A program made the translations under genes and the position numbers. The notes under the pieces were generated by a model. It saw only the letters and a program-made list of their open reading frames with translations. It had not been told where the DNA came from and made no database searches. From Earliella scabrosa (lineage: Eukaryota > Basidiomycota > Agaricomycetes > Polyporales > Polyporaceae), in contig JABYQQ010000003.1 in assembly GCA_022605405.1 (NCBI GenBank), positions 3,038,001 to 3,102,000 on the forward strand: 64,000 nt of DNA, in the 5' to 3' direction. Positions 47,928 through 60,453 of this stretch are shown here, one piece after another. Each line of letters opens with the position of its first letter. Positions within the stretch are counted from its first letter, which is position 1.

Positions 47928-48308
47928 ATGCTACCATACCTCCAGGCTCCTTTTCCTGTAGGCCGCTCCCGACAGCGCTGCATTGTCAACAGCGAAGACG
48001 TCTCCTTGGACTTCGGATGGATGACGACCACTTTCCCTCCGGCGGATTCGTCCAAACGGTCAAGCCGACTCGTCAGCCTCTGGTGCCGATACTGTTACTG
48101 CGCTCACGCCTTGTGTCCTCGGTGGCGCGTCGCTTCCGCCTTCCCCGCCACGTTGCCTGTGCCACATGCCCACTTAAACGGTCATCCAAACGGTCATCTT
48201 CGTCCCAACAGTGCACCGGCCGCAGTAGGCTCGAATGGCCGCGTACACGGAGATGGGCTTGTCGTTCTCCGTCTCGACGATGCGGGTGGCTCTCAGGCTG
48301 GCTCATGA
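47928..48308 (+). CDS. Possible exon of an unrecognised protein
   Basis: A 126-codon open frame. Its second half (VPHAHLNGHPNGHLRPNSAP, then GDGLVVLRLDDAGG before the stop) has the composition of a low-complexity tail of an agaricomycete protein. The nominal start at 47928 is only the first ATG in the frame, and an upstream exon would be expected. No domain is recognised. It overlaps a longer, less protein-like frame. Listed as a weak candidate only. Confidence 0.2.
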   Translation: MLPYLQAPFPVGRSRQRCIVNSEDVSLDFGWMTTTFPPADSSKRSSRLVSLWCRYCYCAHALCPRWRVASAFPATLPVPHAHLNGHPNGHLRPNSAPAAVGSNGRVHGDGLVVLRLDDAGGSQAGS

Positions 48309-49959
48309 ACGCTCCGCCCACATGGCCCAGCATTGCAGATCCGCAGCCGGCTTTTGGACTTATCGTCGTCACTCAGCGACCTCGTTCCTCGTGCGCGTCT
48401 TCAGCCCCGCCGCGCTCAAGGGTCGATATGTCAACATGTCAAGATGAGCATGGTGTATCCGACCATGACCCTCGATCGTGGTCCGCTCGTAGCCTCGTCG
48501 AGCGGTACGCGTCGCGTGCGTCCCATGGTCCATCCGCGTTCTAGCTGCTATCCTCGACCTCGAACTGCCCATGACGACGCGACGGCCTTCGGTCGCAGCG
48601 CGCCAAACGCGATCCGGTCAATTCCCACAAACACGCGTCGTCTCATGCCGGCCCTGTGTCGTCACTGACTGCGAGTCATCCCACTCCCCCACATCAGGCT
48701 CGCTTGGGTTGAAGGGGGCGGAGGATCGTTCGGGTTATTGGACATATGCCTGCGAGCGGCGAGTAAGTACATGTTCGGTCAACCGTAAAATCCCGGGAGC
48801 TTACCTTCATGTCGGATGTGTAGTGCCCGTATACTACGCGTCCCTCGGGACCGTCCCAGGCATCTGCTGCACTGTGCACGGTCTCGCGCTAATTGCGGTG
48901 CAACCCGCCTCCGACAACATGGTGCATTGGAGCTCGGAGGAGAGTGTGCTGCGGAGTCGCCTTGTCCTCGCACTGAGGCCGAGACACGGTGCTGTGCTGC
49001 AGAGTGCATTCGCGGTGCATGGGGGACCACAACGTTGGAGGCTGGAGGTAGCTTGCGAGCGGGGATCGTGCTCGAGCGTCGCGATGGTTTCCGATACAGC
49101 TTGAACGCTCTCGTTCACAGAGCTTCGAGGGCGTGCTTGTTGGCATTGGCTTAGCATCCACGCAAGCAACCAATATACGCAGCTTGTCAGAATGTCAAAC
49201 GACAACGGTGACAAGTCGTTCAGCAAGTTGTACTCCTACAGCCTACATATCAGTCGCATCGCGTGGACCGCCAACGGCGTGCTGTCCACGCGCGCTCGCT
49301 CGCTCCTCTCCAGCATGCATCTCCGAGTCGATCCCATCACCCTGCCACAGCTATGAACAAGATCGAGCTCGAGTATCAGTCTCAATTCAAGGTCAAGCTG
49401 GTCGACAACGCCCACGACGGCTTCAGCCCGCATCGCGGTCCCAAAGTGGCGAACAGCTCAGGCTGTCGCGTCACTATTTCTTTGCTCTCCAACAACCCGC
49501 CGGCCCGCGCCAGTCGTGCCGTGCTGCACCCTCCACGTTCCGTCCGTATAGGCGACTGCTCTCCCCACGTCGTGCTTGTCTTGGATCGGAGGCATGCACG
49601 TCGCATTCCACATGAACCGCGGACCCACTCGGCCCACTCTCCCGTCTGCTTGACTTTCGTGGGTCCTCTTCGGACCCTCCCATTGTCTGACCCGACAACG
49701 ACGGCTCTCCTTCTCTCTCTGGTCCGTCTCATCGAGCGCATGCACGCACGCCAACACGGCTTCCCAATCGCCGTTACAGGTGGTGGACTGCGCATAGGCC
49801 CCGCGCGAACGCACAGATCTCGCGTCGTCCGGAACTGACATCTCCGACTCTGTCGTCGACCCGACCCTCGCATGAGACACGATCGCGCGAATCGTTCGCT
49901 CGACTCATCTCGTCTTGTCATGACTCTCGACGTCTTCACACCCACACCGTCGGTCTCTG

Positions 49960-50620
49960 ACAACCCACATGCTTCATCGGCGTCATCGTGCTCGCCTCGG
50001 ATCCGCCACGGGCCAAGAGTCATTCAAGATGTCGGATCGTGCATTGGATCCCCTATCCTGGAGACGCCCATTCCCCCCATCTCGTATCGACGAATTGTGC
50101 ACTTGGCGACCGAATTCGTCGAAGACGTCGTACGGACCTGTCGCCATCAACCGGGGATATGCGCGCCAGGAGTCGGGAGTTGGAGAGCTCGGGTGAACGA
50201 GCGATGGCTCGTCGTACCTCACCGGGAGCTTCGAGTGCACAGCGCCCTCGAATCATTTGGATTACGCTAGTCGTGCGGTTCGTGCGGAGCGTAGGGAGGT
50301 GCGAGGTTGCTTAGGTTCTGAGAACGTACGGGCACCCTCCGGTGAGTGGTAGGCGAGTGGACGTATCGTATGTTGCGTAGAGCTCACCCTCCCGTATGTA
50401 GTACCGCTACTCCCGGTCGAGCCGAGTTTCGGCGCGCTGCAGCAGCACAGGTCGGAGGCGCGGGACGGCGAGTCCCGGACCTGTACGCGAGCTGCCTTCG
50501 GGTCGTCCATAAGCACACACCGCAGGTGTGCAAGCTGATGCACGTCATCTCTGTTCCTGACTCTGGGCCGGACGCCTGGCTGCGAGTGGGGACGAGCGGG
50601 GAATATGTGAGGAAGACGGG
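49960..50620 (-). pseudogene. Second partial segment A copy on the minus strand
   Basis: The minus-strand frames 50700-50262 (with MDDPKAARVQVRDSPSRAS) and 50240-49983 (with TGPYDVFDEFGRQVHNSS) follow the order of segment A pieces seen after NLR4 (VDDPKAARA at 52450 and the block at 52236-51960). A shared DNA stretch, GGAGTCGGGAGTTGGAGAGC near 50170, recurs near 52090 and inverted near 26550. It is fragmentary and diverged, with no intact frame across the pieces. Confidence 0.35.
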
Positions 50621-51210
50621 TGAGGGCGAGGGTAGAGATGGAGAGAGGAGGTGGAGCGAGGGCGAGGTCGAGAGCGGCGTGGTGGATGTATGCGCGCGGA
50701 GGCACGTCTGAGACGCGGAGTGCGCATGGGAGAGCGGAGGAGAACGGGCGGGTGCAGAGAGGTGCGATGTGCAGAGGTGCAAGCCAGGAGGACCGTCGGC
50801 AGCCGGGTCAATCTAGACGACGATGAGCGAGGAGAGAGCGAGGGCGACGAGCGCGGGCGATGGGTCCAAGACTCCGCGAGCTCGACACAAGCTTCAAGAC
50901 GTCGGGCGCGTGGAGGACACTACGCTGGGATCGGACCGGCCGCGGCGCGCGGAAATCGAGAAGGTGGCGGACGTCGAGCGTGGAGCTCGGGATGTCGCTG
51001 TCGCTGTCGGTTCTGCCATTCTCGGGCGGCATCGGCTAGTCCTAACCGCCTCGCGCTCTGGCCGCGCCCTGTCGGGACGTCTGCAGAGAACGGCTGCGGA
51101 CCGGAGCTGGAGACCTGCAGGCAGTGGGACGACCTCGGTACCAACGGCCACTGCAACCGATCCTCTCGCGCGCGAGGTGTGGTCTGCGTACGACGTGCGG
51201 TGGGTCAACA
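50560..51210 (+). repeat. Dispersed element C, copy 1
   Basis: Direct repeat of 62330-63030. Long stretches such as GTGGATGTATGCGCGCGGAG and CAAGACTCCGCGAGCTCGAC are shared exactly, interrupted by indels. It contains frames open on both strands (for example 50823-51326, plus), which share EKVADVERGARDVAVAV with the other copies. No transposon ends were found. Weak traces of the same motif on the minus strand occur in the three segment B copies (near 10840, 16610, 30610) and at 19380-19660. Confidence 0.65.
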
Positions 51211-51239
51211 GAGCCAGTGGTTGCGAGGGCCCTCTCGGG

Positions 51240-52900
51240 GTGGTGAACAGCTACCGTGCCACTACTCCCTGTCTACAAGACCTCGCGCGAACTGGTCCAT
51301 GCTCGCGCTCAATCCCTCTATGCTAATACTCTCCTGGTGCCGCACTCCTCTTGAAGTGACAGCGTGCACCTCAAATTCCGCACGAACCTCTAGCCGACTC
51401 GGATCGCGCTCTCCTGCCGAGACCTCCGCACGATCGACTGGCGCTTTCTCCGTCTCTTTCCGCAGCTCGAGCTGCTTGCTGCGTGGTCCGTACTTCCAGA
51501 CATACCCACCGAATCATCTACGTCGTGTATCCAGACTACGGCTCACCTCAGACGTTCTCTCGGATCCCATGCATGGCACTCGCACGCTTCCTAATCCCCG
51601 TTAGAGGTCGCAGGGCGGCCCATGTCTTCGCTAGAGCGCACCGATCGTTGCGTCCGCGGAGATCGCTATTCCATGCGATCGGACCCCCGACCATTACATG
51701 GGACCCGACTACAGGAATCGTTCGCTGGTTGCTCTCCTACTCAACCTTATACGACCCTCGACGTACCCGCTTCGTTGTCTCCACACGAACTCGTAGATAT
51801 CCCGGATCGGGTCGGAAGTGTGTTCTCTGCAGGTTCGACGCCTGTCCGGCATCGTAGGACCGTCAGTCGGGTCTCGGATAACCACATGCTTCAGTGCCTC
51901 GGATCCATCAAGGGCCAAGGGCCGTATGGAACTCTGGATCCTCTATCATGAACGCCTATTCCCTCCATCGCGTGGCCGTGCGGGTCTTCCTGTGCACTTC
52001 GCAGCTGATATTGTCGAGAAATCGAGGAACAGGTCCTCTCCCATCGCACCGGCGTGGTCGCTCTCCGAACTTGGAGCATTCGCGCTAGGAGTCGGGAGTG
52101 GGAGAGCTCGGGTGAACGAGCTATGTGTCGTATCGACTCTCCAAGTGCACGGCGCTATCAGATCGCTGTGATCGCTCTCATCGTACAACTCGTAATGGTG
52201 TGAGAAATCGGCGGCGCGCAGGCGTGCTTCGGTCACCTTGAGAGGCGGACGGACACACTCTGGTGAGTCGGAGGCGAGTGAACGCAGGATGCCTAGAGCT
52301 TACCTCATGTAGTACCGCCACCATCGATACCTCCTCGACCTGTACCCGCACGCTCTCTCGCGGGAGGTCGTCATGCGACTCGCAGGCGAGTTGATGGTGC
52401 TCTGGCGGTGAGGGCTGCTCGCAGCACGGACTTCTAAACCTATGCGCGAGCTGCCTTCGGGTCGTCCACGCAGTTGTGCAAGCTAACGTGCTGCCGACTG
52501 GGCTGGACGATCGCGTCTGCGACAGACGAGCGAATTTGGGAGAGGAAAGCATGCGGGTCGGAATTATGTTCGAGGAGATACACGAGAGGTGGGAAGCGGC
52601 GCGTATGCCTCTTGATGGTGGGCTGTAAGAGTCGTTGAAGCGCACTCGCAGATTTCATGTATGTGTATACCTCTACAACTCTGCAGCGGGCAGTCGTCAT
52701 GCGTCGGGATGGGCGAATACTTGCCTCGTCCGAGTCGAACTTTGCGCTCTAGCCTCGTACCGTCAGATCCGAAACTCGCTTCTTCAAGCTGTTCAAGCTT
52801 ACTCCCGTCTGTCGTTAGTCAGTTCAATTTCCGACGGGAGTGACCTCGAACCGCGGGTCAGCTTGCTCGCGAAGACCCAGTCTGCGGGTGTGTAGGATCA
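51240..52900 (-). pseudogene. Segment A gene relic (or degenerate gene) 3' of NLR4
   Basis: This is the best-preserved member of the unknown family that follows the NLRs. Read on the minus strand: frame 52700-52440 (VYLLEHNSDPHAFLSQIRS), exon end VRVQVEEVSMVAVLHE (about 52310), block 52236-51960 (TEARLRAADFSHHYELYDES), block 51918-51709 (DPIRDIYEFVWRQRSGYVEG), and a terminal exon 51478-51262. The last is fully open for 71 codons behind a CGCAG acceptor and contains KQLELRKETEKAPVDRAEV, AGERDPSRLEVRAEFEVHAV and a stop after GLVDRE. Intron ends GTAAGC..CTCTCAG flank the first junction. I could not join all pieces into one frame, so it is entered as a pseudogene, but a functional gene with unrecognised small exons remains possible. 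No domain is recognised. Confidence 0.5.
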
Positions 52901-53281
52901 CACTGCGAACCTAATACCATGTTCTATGCAGGCGAGTGAGTATACGCACGTTGTCCTGCATTCGTGGATTGATAGTCGCAGCGCTGCCACCCGGGCGCGA
53001 GTGCTACGATGGTTGATATCGAGATACGAACTGCTTCTTCAACGTGAGCGCGTCGCTTCTCCATAACATGGTCCAGTTTTCACTGTGACATGTAAGCCAA
53101 TACGGAGCCTCGAAATGGTATGCAGCTTTTGAGCTCGCTCATAATCATGGTGTGAAGTTGAGTGCTCGGACACGGGTAGGCCTGATTGCTTCTGTATACA
53201 AGCATGTGTACACCAGAAACGCGGATACACGATGTCCGTTATAAACCGGTGAACGTAGTAGACAAACTAGATACATGAAGC

Positions 53282-56200
53282 CTATGTTGCGCGATCGACG
53301 ACGTGGATCAACGTCATGCCACCATCCTTCCGACTGAACGCAAGCTGATTCCCGCTAATCGCCATCCCTCCCTTCTCGCGCATCCATATGGTGTCCCGTC
53401 CATCTCGGAACTCCGGAGGGATCCACCCCATGCGACGACAACGGTGTTCGACTATACGCCATACCCACCCATGCTCGACTATGTACACGGGCGTGGTAGA
53501 CGGCTCCGATGTGTGATTGAGGGGCATGTGGTCTGTGGGGAGAGATGTGAAGGAGGTGTTGGAGACGATTGCGTGACCGTCCACTGAAAAGGAAACGGCT
53601 TCGACAAGATTGCGGTCTTTGGTGTGAACCCAACCAAGTATTGGAGCGGCCGATGATGCAGTATCCATCTGATTGGCATTGGAGGTGGATTGACGGTGAT
53701 ACTGTGAAACATCAAGGGGAGCCATGTCAGCAAACATTCCGACCAAAGCTCGCGTAGAATCGAGGCTGAACGCGACGGATGTGATGATAGAAGTGAAATT
53801 TTCCAGCCACAGGACCTGCCCAGATTGAACGTCAATGAGTCGGAGGGTAGGATATACGGAAATCTTGGTAGTGCGGGAATCATAGTTGTCTGGGACATGA
53901 TATGGAACATTTGAAGGTGGAGGATGTGCAATTGGATCGGAGGAGGGTGATGAGCGGTCCAAAAAGCCTGCAAGAACCAATGTGGAGTCCGAAGACACAG
54001 CTATGGCTGTAACACGGTAGTTCCCTTGGTGGATTGTGCTAGGAGGGACGGTGGGCTGATTGCGTTGGAGAGAGCGGAGGTGGATGGCATTGAGATCTCC
54101 GTACATGATCGATTGGTCGTCGTGAGCAAAGCATCCCGCCCACACTTCGCTATTCAGATGATCGACTACAAAGGCAGGCTTGGTGGCGGGTGGGCCATGG
54201 GAATCGTTCACTCCCCAGACGAAAATCTTGCAGTCTTTGTCCAGAAGGGTACCCGCCATGAGAAGGTGTCCGGTTGATGACCACTTCAGGAAGGTGACCT
54301 CGGAGCTGTGAGTCCTCCCTGGACTTAGCAAGCACATCTTCTCCTCGCCACTGGCGGTGTCCAGAATGACAAGATCCATGCCTACACCCCCACAAGCCAC
54401 AAGAGCCCCATCTGAACTGAAGCTGATGGAGCGAACTAGGGTCTGTGTCTGCCTAGAAGGCTGCTTCTGGTTTTTGACGGTGCGAGAGGAGGGAAGGAGT
54501 GGACGGACCATCCACTCTGGCCATCGTGACATGATGTCTTGAGACCAGAGGACGACGTCATCACTGATCGCCTCGGTTTGCATGCTTGTGATGCGGACAA
54601 GGGGGTCCCCACCGGCTGACACAACATACTGTCCATCGGGAGAGAGCTGCATGGTCCATATGAGGGTTAGAATGCTGTGTGCGAAGAGTGTGGAAAGGAG
54701 ATGTCCCGTCGCAACATCGTAGATCTCGATTAACCCGTGGTTAGAGCCTGCCGCAAGCTTCGTGTCGTTCGGAGAGAAGTCCACTGCCGTCCAGTACGTG
54801 GGCTGGGTCCGGATGTGGCGAAGAGCAGACCAGGTGCGCCTATCCCACAATGTGATAACCCCATCATCACAGCCGCATGCCGCCAGCGCGTTGTCATGCG
54901 AGATGGAAATAGAGTAGACCTCAGTTTCGTGCTGGAGACTCTGTACGCACTGCTTGGTTCGGACATCCCAGACCCGCGCTGTATGGTCATATGATGCCGA
55001 GAGGAGGAGTTTACTGTCCCTCGTGAACGTGATTTGACGGACCCAATTCTCGTGTCCGGTGAGAACAGTGGCAGACTCGGCTGTAGAAGCCGTGTCCCAT
55101 ATGGAGATGGTCTTGTTCGAGGAACACAGCGCAGCATTATGACCATCTGGAGAGTACTTGATGCAGAACACCAGGTCAGGATGTAGATGTCTGGAGGAGC
55201 TGAGGCATGCCCCAGTAGCAATGTCCCACTCCTCTACAACCCCCGGTGAGCCCTGGCGGCTAATGCAGGAGAGAATCCGCTGGCCGTCTGGGGAGATCGC
55301 GGCCGCACAAATCTCCGCATATGGTTCTGTAGTTGTCATTGTGTGTAAAAGTGCCCCTGTGCGTGCATTGCAGAGACCTATCGTGTCGACCGCTCCAAAC
55401 ACAACCACTTGACCGTCTGGAGAGACCGATATGGAATTAACAATCTGGTGTTGTGTATCAATGGTCAGAGTGTCATGTGGCCAATGCATCCATGCGCCCA
55501 ATTTGACAGAGAGACGATCGAGCCTAAGGATGGGGAATAAAGGTTGCTTTGTGTATGTCTGCAGGAGAAGGCTCTCGGTGGGACTAAAAGTGAGGATGCA
55601 TCGGTAGATCTCAGACCATGATGCTGCTACTGCGGGGTATGTCAGCCGCACCGCTCTCTCGCAGTCATAGAGCAACCGGCTGGTCATGTTCTGCAGTCGT
55701 TGAGACGATGCATTCTGGAACAACGATGAGATATTGTAGCACGAAGTTATTCATCTGTTCTCATACTTACTTCGAGAGCACGTCGACTAGTTTGAAGCGC
55801 GTCGACTGTGATATCCATTGAGCCGAGGATACTCAGCGCAGAGAGCCAGTCGAGAAGTTTGCGCTCAGAGAATTGCTTGACAAGATCAAGTAGTTCCTCA
55901 TCAACCTCGGCGTTCGTCGTGTGGTATGCCCAGTGACGACAGGCGTATTGTAGATGGGGAGGAATATGCTTGAAGATTCTGCTCTCTAGGTCCGGGACCT
56001 CCTCGTTCAGTAGACTCGTATCCTCTACCTTGCAGATGTTGAACAGTAGATTTTCGATGAGAATCTTGAGGCATCCCTTCGCCATGACCGCATGCTGCAT
56101 GCATCGGTCAACAAGATATCGTGTGTTGATACATCGTGCAGGATCTACGATGAACTCCGCAAACGATAGGTGACTGAGACGGAGAGGCTCGTCATGCGAG

Positions 56201-58265
56201 GCCGATGGAAGGATGATGGACTGTAGACGAGAAAGGAAAGTGGAAAGGACATGTGCATTGGCCCCAAACATGACTGCGATTGTGTGCAAGGAGACCCGGT
56301 CAGGAGCGAGCGCAAGAGCACCCAGGAAGTGCTTCTTGAGAGCATTCATATCCGGGAACGCAGACGCCAGTACTTGCAGGTAAAGATTATCGAGCTCTCT
56401 GAAGTGCGATTCTTGGGTGGGGCGAGGTACAGACTCGGAGGATGGAGAGCCGCCGATCTGCAACAGCAGGATCTTGAGCTGCTCGACAGGATCCTCGATG
56501 TCATCGCCGCACACGAACTTGGCCGCTGTTGCAGCGTAGATAAACAGACCATGCGACTTCTCGGTGAGAACCTCGACGTCTCGATCCACAGGCCAGGCGG
56601 GGTCAAGACCTCGACTCTCACGAACGGTGTTGAACTCCTCACGAAAATAGATACCGATGTCGCGCGTGGTCATTTCCTCTGGAACGGCGGAGAGGACGAG
56701 CTGCTCTGTGGTCTGGGACAGGGGTTTGAGCTTGAATCCGGAGACAATATGGGTCTCCGGACGGCTCGTGATGATGAACTTGAGGGGCGCAAGGTCGTCG
56801 ACGTGCGCTGAGAGCGCGGTGAGAATGACGGACACGGCCGCATCGTCCTTGCACTCGTCAAGCGCGTCGACGATGACGACGAACTTTGTGAGCGGCTCAG
56901 TCACCGCCTTGAGCGGCTCGACGATCAGCTTCCGAAGCTGGTGGGTTGCATACGCGACATGTATATCTGTATCGGCCTCGATAGCGGCAGCCAGGGCCGC
57001 TCTGAACGCAGGAGAGTGAGAGCTGAGCTGATAGGCGATTGTGGGGATGATAAGCTGCACGTTGCTCCGGTTCCCGTCGCGCGCGCAGAAGAAACTTGCA
57101 GCAAGGATGTCCTGGTCCATGCACCACTGGGCAATGGTCTGCGCGATGGTCGATTTCCCGGAGCCGGCAACTCCGTTGATCCAGAATGTGGGCTTGTCTC
57201 CGCTGGTCTCCATGAGAGGGGGAGGGAGTTCCTCGAAGTTCGGATCGTCTGGGACAAGCCAATGGTAGATCGTCGAGAGTGCCTCCAGACGGGTATCCTT
57301 TGTACAGGCAGAACGACCACTCTTGTAATAGTCGAATCGGGCCTCGGCGACTCGACGAAGTCCTGGGACCGCTATGATATGAGCGTCAGTAGTGCTGTCC
57401 AGAATATGAGACGACGTCTGTACCGTTGTTCTGCTGGAGATTATGTATTATATGTGAGTTCTTACCGCCTCAACCGATATAGAACTCACAGTGTCAATCA
57501 TGACTGATATGTCGCCGACGTCCCTACGCAAATCCTCGACGTTCTCGTGAATAACCTACTAGAGCATTAGCGAAGGCACGGATACACAGAACTAGCGACC
57601 AACTGTTGTTTTCCGGTTACTGTCAGCCGTGATCCCGATCTGTACGATATCAGCATCCACAATCTGCCCGTTCCTGAGCGCTGTACGCACCAAAAGCGAG
57701 TTAACACACTGCGACAGACGCTTCACACATCCTGTAACCTTCTCCGATGTATCCTTCGCACTCAACAACTGCTTGAAGCGCGAGCGCTTGGAGGCCTTCT
57801 CAATGTCTGCGGTTATGGTGCGCACTTCGCTATCGCGCGCATATTGCGTATGAGCAAATTGTACAAGCGTTGCGGTAGCATGGACACTCTCACCTTTCAA
57901 AACGGGTGACGAAATCCGAGAGAGCGGGAGACAGTGGATTCTTGGCCCCGGCGGACAGGGCTGAGAGCGCATTCTGGAGGTCATAGATATGAGATCGCAG
58001 CTCCTCGATGGCTTCGAGGTTATCGCATGATGTCTGTCGAAGTCAGGCATTCTGCCAGTGCATTAGATAGTAGGTGTACAAGTGCGCGCACCTTGAAGGC
58101 CTCGCACACCATGATGAGTAACTCTGCCACCGTCGCTGCCGGCGGACATGCCTCCGACGTTCCCGCCTTCAAGACTTTCAGGACACTGACTAAACCGTCG
58201 ACCGTGCTTCGGATGGCTTTCTTTCGTTTCCCAGACGAGAGCTCAGAGCTATTTGCAAGCGACAT
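53282..58265 (-). CDS. NLR4: inverted NACHT-WD40 paralog
   Basis: Fourth intact member, on the opposite strand. Exons: 58265-58092, 58033-57894, 57829-57604, 57555-57490, 57433-57424, 57371-55771, 55714-53282, about 1549 residues. The start is fixed by alignment with NLR1/NLR2. Upstream, a 48-nt GT..AG intron with a CTAAC branch motif (58357-58310) appears in the 5' UTR. Walker A GVAGSGKST is at about 272-280 and Walker B VVIVDALDEC at 370-379 (one Ile to Val change, conservative), followed by FIITSRPE. Linker exon 4 is 66 nt, intermediate in length. The WD40 part keeps the blade order and the WVW cap and is closer to NLR1/NLR2 than to NLR3. A GTTGGT donor after exon 3 is shared with NLR1/NLR2. 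No lesion was seen. Confidence 0.9.
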
Positions 58266-58790
58266 TGTGGGTTGAGGTGTATGTGGGGAAGTGATAGTGC
58301 AGGGGAGAGCTGTACTAGGTTAGCGGTGAAGGTGCGGAGGAGGCGTGGTGGCCATACCTGTGCATTCGCACGCAGAATCCGGACAGATAGCGCGGGCACT
58401 GCCGCTGAATCGAGCTGTATTGGGTCCGAGAAGGCGTCAAGCGCAACTCTCCGTGTATTAAATGCGTTCCCGATGTCCCTCTTTTGTATGAAGCTTGAGG
58501 GAACAGAGGTTAAACCGAGCAACGTGTCTCGAGCTGGAGTCATGGATAATCCCACACATACTAGTACCAACGAAAACTCGGAGTCCGCCAGAATCTGACT
58601 CACCTCGAGCTAGCAATTTGCGGCGACTCACTCCGACACAGTGCAAAGATTCAAGCTCGACCGCATGCAGCTCGACTCCGGGGACTGACACACCACGCTG
58701 CGAAGTAAGTAGTAATGGACAAGCATAACTTCGATGCCTGTGCCGCCCATCCCGGAGCTTGCCGGTGGCTGTGACTTCGCCCTCGTCCCC
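58266..58790 (-). promoter_or_regulatory. 5' flank of NLR4, conserved with NLR1 and NLR2
   Basis: Minus-strand similarity to 1-418 and 19705-20203 runs to about 58784 (the block with GGGCGAAGTCACAGCCACCG). It includes the probable 5' UTR intron 58357-58310. Frames here (for example 58603 downward) are partly shared among copies, but no protein is assigned. Confidence 0.5.
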
Positions 58791-60453
58791 GTCAGCGTTC
58801 GTGACGCGTCGTCGACCTAGTTCGAATCCTCATCTAATTCCTCTCGAACTCGCAACGACGTACTTGCAACAACAAGACATACACAGTATCAGTATGGCGC
58901 CGCATACAATAGTCGTTAGACTTTGGCCGGCCGACCTCTCGTCACGGTACCCATCCGCTCCCTGGCAGTGGCACTCTCGGACTCGGAGCGAACGTCACTG
59001 AAGCTTGCCTCCGACCCGCTCGTATTTGAAAGGCATTGCCCTGCGTTGCCTATAGCAACATATCTCGACCTCGCCGTTGCAGCGCCAGACCGTGACCGCT
59101 TGCCAGTCAGATAGCGACGGATCCTCGTCGTGCACAATCAGCACTGTGCGGATTGGCATAGCGTCGAACGACGAATCGCCAACTACAAAGCAACGTGTAT
59201 CCGGGCACCTCACGCCAATTCTAGGAAGGCTCGAACGAACCAGCTTGACCTCACGGTGACAGTATACTCACACTTCGAATAGCATTTCGTCGGTCCCTCT
59301 CGCCCTCCGCAAGCATCATCGTCGCGGGCGACATGAACGAGTACGCGGCGACGCGCACCGTTCTGCGCCTTCTTGTCGCGCTCCTGCACGACATGAACGA
59401 CGTCGGGGAGGTGCCTCCCTACGACCAGCACGCGCAGGTCCCAGGGGCCTCGTACCGTCCAGCTCTATCACCATCGCCAGAATCGCTCTCGTCGTGTGCC
59501 TGCGAGACAGCAGGGGGACGCGGAGTGTTTCTCGGCTCCTCAGGCTGAGAGGTAGACGGACGCACTCCTGTGATTGGCAGGTGAGTAGACCTTGGATACG
59601 CATTTTTGCGAGGCTTTCCCCAACCCTCTTCCGCCACCACTTGCTCCCAGCCACCCGATTCAGACCGCACTGCAGTCATCTCTCCTCGCCGAATGGTCTG
59701 GAGCCGACAGCCCCCTTTCGCAAGTCCGAAGCGCGATGCAGGCCATCGAATCATTGTCCACGGACATACGTCGCACTTGCGCGAGCCGCGTACTAATTCA
59801 GCTCATCGATCGATGGACCATACTGGTCATCCGGTTTGCGTCCCGCGAAAGCGGGGCGAGGACTCACGGCAACAACTCCAAGTTCTGCCTGCCCCGGGGC
59901 CCACGTTCCACTCACGCATCTCCCACGCGCACTTGGGTCCTGACTAGGATCAGACACGAGACGCGGGGCAGCGTACAGGACCCCAAGCGAGGCGCGGCGA
60001 CGAGGCACCATGTCGACCGCCCACGCGGCGAGGACACTTGCCCATGCTCGTCGTACACACACCCCCATGCACGCCCGCCCGCGAAGGTGTACCTCCCCGA
60101 GGCCGAGCCAGTCTATTTTTCGCTCATCTGCGCATTCGTGGACAGGCCCATCCAATCGCGATGTCCCGGGGCCGTCGACGAAGACACCGGGCTGAAAGCC
60201 GTACACGAGTCTCATCTGCGAGAGTCACAGATTCAATTGCGCATTCCTCGTCCCAGACAGCTTGAGCCTTGCGCGCATCCAGCTGCGATATCGGCTCCTC
60301 GTTCGCTTGGTTCGGTCCATCCCATCCGGTCCCATTCCATCCCAGTCTTTGCGCACCCATGATGCACCATCTCTCGACCTTCGCCCTCCGAGTCGTTGCA
60401 ACGGTACGCGCCACCCCACGCTCGATTCTTGAGCGCACCAATTCACTGTCCAC
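58791..60453 (-). pseudogene. Exon-like minus-strand frames, unidentified gene or relic
   Basis: Several minus-strand frames read like protein exons. They are 60215-59793 (start VYGFQPGVFVDGPGTSRLDG, end GRKPDDQYGPSIDELN), 59754-59419 (QVVAEEGWGKPRKNAYP, then HDESDSGDGDRAG), a frame through 59440-59285 (RHLPDVVHVVQERDKKAQNG) and 59213-58995 (RCPDTRCFVVGDSSFDAMP). They are collinear and separated by short intron-sized gaps, but no consistent splice chain was found. HDESDSGD and the preceding intron-like stretch recall the DESDHSD block of segment A, so this may be another distant family member. Confidence 0.25.

Larger units (their letters stand above)
46055..49890. other. Gene-poor stretch with weak exon-like frames
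   Basis: No complete gene could be built. Frames that read more like protein than the background are 46969-46655 (minus, with FAFVDDLVGHDEARYRGVEE), 47928-48308 (plus, ending in a Asn/Gly/Pro-rich stretch with HLNGHPNGHLRPNSAP) and 49353-49500 (plus, MNKIELEYQSQFKVKLVDN). None has a known motif or a paralog in the window. The 300-codon frame 47642-48544 is Arg/Ser-rich and overlaps the 47928 frame; at most one of them is real. Confidence 0.3.

Noticed and set aside
47642..48544. 300-codon plus-strand open frame
   Set aside because: Arg/Ser-rich composition, no motif, and overlaps a frame (47928-48308) that reads better; high GC makes long chance frames common here.
58810..58835. GTTCGAATCC resembling a tRNA T-loop
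   Set aside because: Flanking bases do not form a T stem, and no D or anticodon arm or B/A-box pair is seen.
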